Shown piece after piece: positions 57,660 to 60,000 of a DNA stretch of 60,000 bases (position 1 is the stretch's first letter; each line of letters starts with the position of its first letter). The stretch covers positions 6,599,605 to 6,659,604 of the forward strand of contig OX442321.1 of NCBI GenBank assembly GCA_949358305.1, given 5' to 3'. Made by a program: the position numbers and the translations under genes. This DNA comes from Strigamia acuminata (Eukaryota; Arthropoda; Chilopoda; Geophilomorpha; Linotaeniidae). Under the pieces are notes generated by a model. The model was given only the letters and a program-made list of their open reading frames with translations, had not been told where the DNA came from and made no database searches.

Positions 57660-60000
57660 GTAAAACCAAAAACAGGATTCGAGATTAATGTCTATGAATG
57701 TTGTACGCGTTTTCACGTACGTGTTGTCGGTTGTTGATTTTTTCGATTTACGCCGTAACGGCCCGTTAACGGCCCGTTAACGGCCCGTCAACGGCCCGTC
57801 AACGGCCCGCAACGGCCCGCACGGGCCGTTAACGGGCCGTCGACGATCCCGTCACGATCCCGCAACGGCCCGCACGGGCCGTTAACGGGCCGCTGACGGT
57901 CCCGTCACGATCCCGTCACGGCCTTCGTTCCCGGACTTCGGCTCGCCGACGGCCCGTACGACCTCACGCGGGCCGTTAACGGGCCGTTAACGGCCCGTTA
58001 ACGGCCCGTTAACGGCGTAAAACCAAAAACAGGATTCGAGATTAATGTCTATGAATGTTGTACGCGTTTTCATGTACGTGTTGTCGGTTGTTGATTTTTT
58101 CGATTCACGCCGTAACGGCCCGTTAACGGCCCGTTAACGGCCCGTCAACGGCCCGTCAACGGCCCGCAACGGCCCGCACGGGCCGTTAACGGGCCGTCGA
58201 CGATCCCGTCACGATCCCGCAACGGCCCGCACGGGCCGTTAACGGGCCGCTGACGGTCCCGTCACGATCCCGCAACGGCCCGCACGGGCCGTTAACGGGC
58301 CGTCGACGATCCCGTCACGATCCCGCAACGGCCCGCACGGGCCGTTAACGGGCCGCTGACGGTCCCGTCACGATCCCGCAACGGCCCGCACGGGCCGTTA
58401 ACGGGCCGTCGACGGTCCCGTCACGATCCCGCAACGGCCCGCACGGGCCGTTAACGGCCCGTTAACGGCCCGTTAACGGCCCGTTAACGGGGCAAAACCG
58501 AAAACAGGATTCGAGATTAATGTCTATGAATGTTGTACGCGTTTTCACGTACGTGTTGTCGGTTGTTGATTTTTTCGATTCACGCCGTAACGGCCCGTTA
58601 ACGGCCCGTTAACGGCCCGTCAACGGCCCGTCAACGGCCCGCAACGGCCCGCACGGGCCGTTAACGGGCCGTCGACGATCCCGTCACGATCCCGCAACGG
58701 CCCGCACGGGCCGTTAACGGGCCGCTGACGGTCCCGTCACGATCCCGTCACGGCCTTCGTTCCCGGACTTCGGCTCGCCGACGGCCCGTACGACCTCACG
58801 CGGGCCGTTAACGGGCCGTTAACGGCCCGTTAACGGCCCGTTAACGGCGTAAAACCAAAAACAGGATTCGAGATTAATGTCTATGAATGTTGTACGCGTT
58901 TTCATGTACGTGTTGTCGGTTGTTGATTTTTTCGATTCACGCCGTAACGGCCCGTTAACGGCCCGTTAACGGCCCGTCAACGGCCCGTCAACGGCCCGCA
59001 ACGGCCCGCACGGGCCGTTAACGGGCCGTCGACGATCCCGTCACGATCCCGCAACGGCCCGCACGGGCCGTTAACGGGCCGCTGACGGTCCCGTCACGAT
59101 CCCGCAACGGCCCGCACGGGCCGTTAACGGGCCGTCGACGATCCCGTCACGATCCCGCAACGGCCCGCACGGGCCGTTAACGGGCCGCTGACGGTCCCGT
59201 CACGATCCCGCAACGGCCCGCACGGGCCGTTAACGGGCCGTCGACGGTCCCGTCACGATCCCGCAACGGCCCGCACGGGCCGTTAACGGCCCGTTAACGG
59301 CCCGTTAACGGCCCGTTAACGGGGCAAAACCGAAAACAGGATTCGAGATTAATGTCTATGAATGTTGTACGCGTTTTCACGTACGTGTTGTCGGTTGTTG
59401 ATTTTTTCGATTTACGCCGTAACGGCCCGTTAACGGCCCGTTAACGGCCCGTCAACGGCCCGTCAACGGCCCGCAACGGCCCGCACGGGCCGTTAACGGG
59501 CCGTCGACGATCCCGTCACGATCCCGCAACGGCCCGCACGGGCCGTTAACGGGCCGCTGACGGTCCCGTCACGATCCCGTCACGGCCTTCGTTCCCGGAC
59601 TTCGGCTCGCCGACGGCCCGTACGACCTCACGCGGGCCGTTAACGGGCCGTTAACGGCCCGTTAACGGCCCGTTAACGGCGTAAAACCAAAAACAGGATT
59701 CGAGATTAATGTCTATGAATGTTGTACGCGTTTTCATGTACGTGTTGTCGGTTGTTGATTTTTTCGATTCACGCCGTAACGGCCCGTTAACGGCCCGTTA
59801 ACGGCCCGTCAACGGCCCGTCAACGGCCCGCAACGGCCCGCACGGGCCGTTAACGGGCCGTCGACGATCCCGTCACGATCCCGCAACGGCCCGCACGGGC
59901 CGTTAACGGGCCGCTGACGGTCCCGTCACGATCCCGCAACGGCCCGCACGGGCCGTTAACGGGCCGTCGACGATCCCGTCACGATCCCGCAACGGCCCGC
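57660..60000. repeat. 832-bp higher-order array
   Basis: The 92-bp blocks alternate at intervals of 357 and 475 bases (57660, 58017, 58492, 58849, 59324, 59681), giving an 832-bp two-block repeat that continues past the window end. The same pattern starts at 49201-50033 but is then interrupted. Confidence 0.92.

Larger units (their letters stand above)
51705..60000. repeat. Second satellite mega-unit (incomplete)
   Basis: Direct repeat of the unit that starts at 36708. It has three copies of the 1015-bp unit instead of one at the matching place, then passes at about 57580 into the 832-bp higher-order array that runs to the window end. Confidence 0.9.

Overview
The window is eukaryotic nuclear DNA, most likely from an arthropod and probably an insect. 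The evidence is multi-exon ionotropic-receptor-like genes (IRs, the iGluR-related chemoreceptors typical of arthropods) with short GT-AG introns, metazoan BEL/Pao and Ty1/copia LTR retrotransposons, many MITEs, and a long hierarchical satellite. There is no bacterial gene organisation. A run of exactly 200 N at 48348-48547 shows this is a scaffold. The species cannot be named from the sequence.

Region 1 (1-30 kb, AT-rich) is an IR gene cluster riddled with mobile DNA. By matching splice sites, reading phase and paralogues I reconstructed four IR loci. IR-A has exons 5-10 at 2264-4485. IR-B has exons 1-4 at 5771-6729 and exons 5-10 at 15233-17454, giving 447 codons across an 8.5-kb, retrotransposon-filled intron. 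IR-C is a divergent gene at about 21953-23975. IR-D is an intact 10-exon gene of 450 codons at 26272-30037. Orphan copies of exons 1-4 lie at 18740-19698. The segment 1134-6819 recurs, apparently unchanged, at 14103-19788 (offset 12,969 bp). Intron 4 of IR-B holds a 3' fragment of a copia element, a complete copia element (LTRs 7287-7859 and 13530-14102, one gag-pol ORF) and the gag/LTR end of an oppositely oriented LTR element with a tRNA-Pro-like primer-binding site. A decayed fragment of the 18S rRNA 3' domain lies at about 24334-24560.

Region 2 (30044-36522) is a complete BEL/Pao element with apparently identical LTRs, a 5-bp target duplication (TATGG) and an intact 1763-codon gag-pol ORF. 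Its 5' LTR begins 7 bases after the IR-D stop codon.

Region 3 (36708-60000) is an abrupt change to GC- and CpG-rich satellite with no credible genes. It is nested at several scales: an 11-bp palindromic word (GGGCCGTTAAC and its inverse), a 53-bp repeat, a conserved 92-bp AT-richer block seen 15 times, an 832-bp higher-order repeat, a roughly 1.8-kb module bounded by inverted arms, a 1015-bp unit in 1, 1, 2 and 3 copies, units of about 2.7 kb, and a 14,997-bp mega-unit that starts at 36708 and restarts at 51705.

The receptor genes would act as ligand-gated channel subunits in chemosensory membranes. The mobile elements explain the oversized introns, broken copies and shifted 3' ends. The most unusual structure is the palindromic higher-order satellite.
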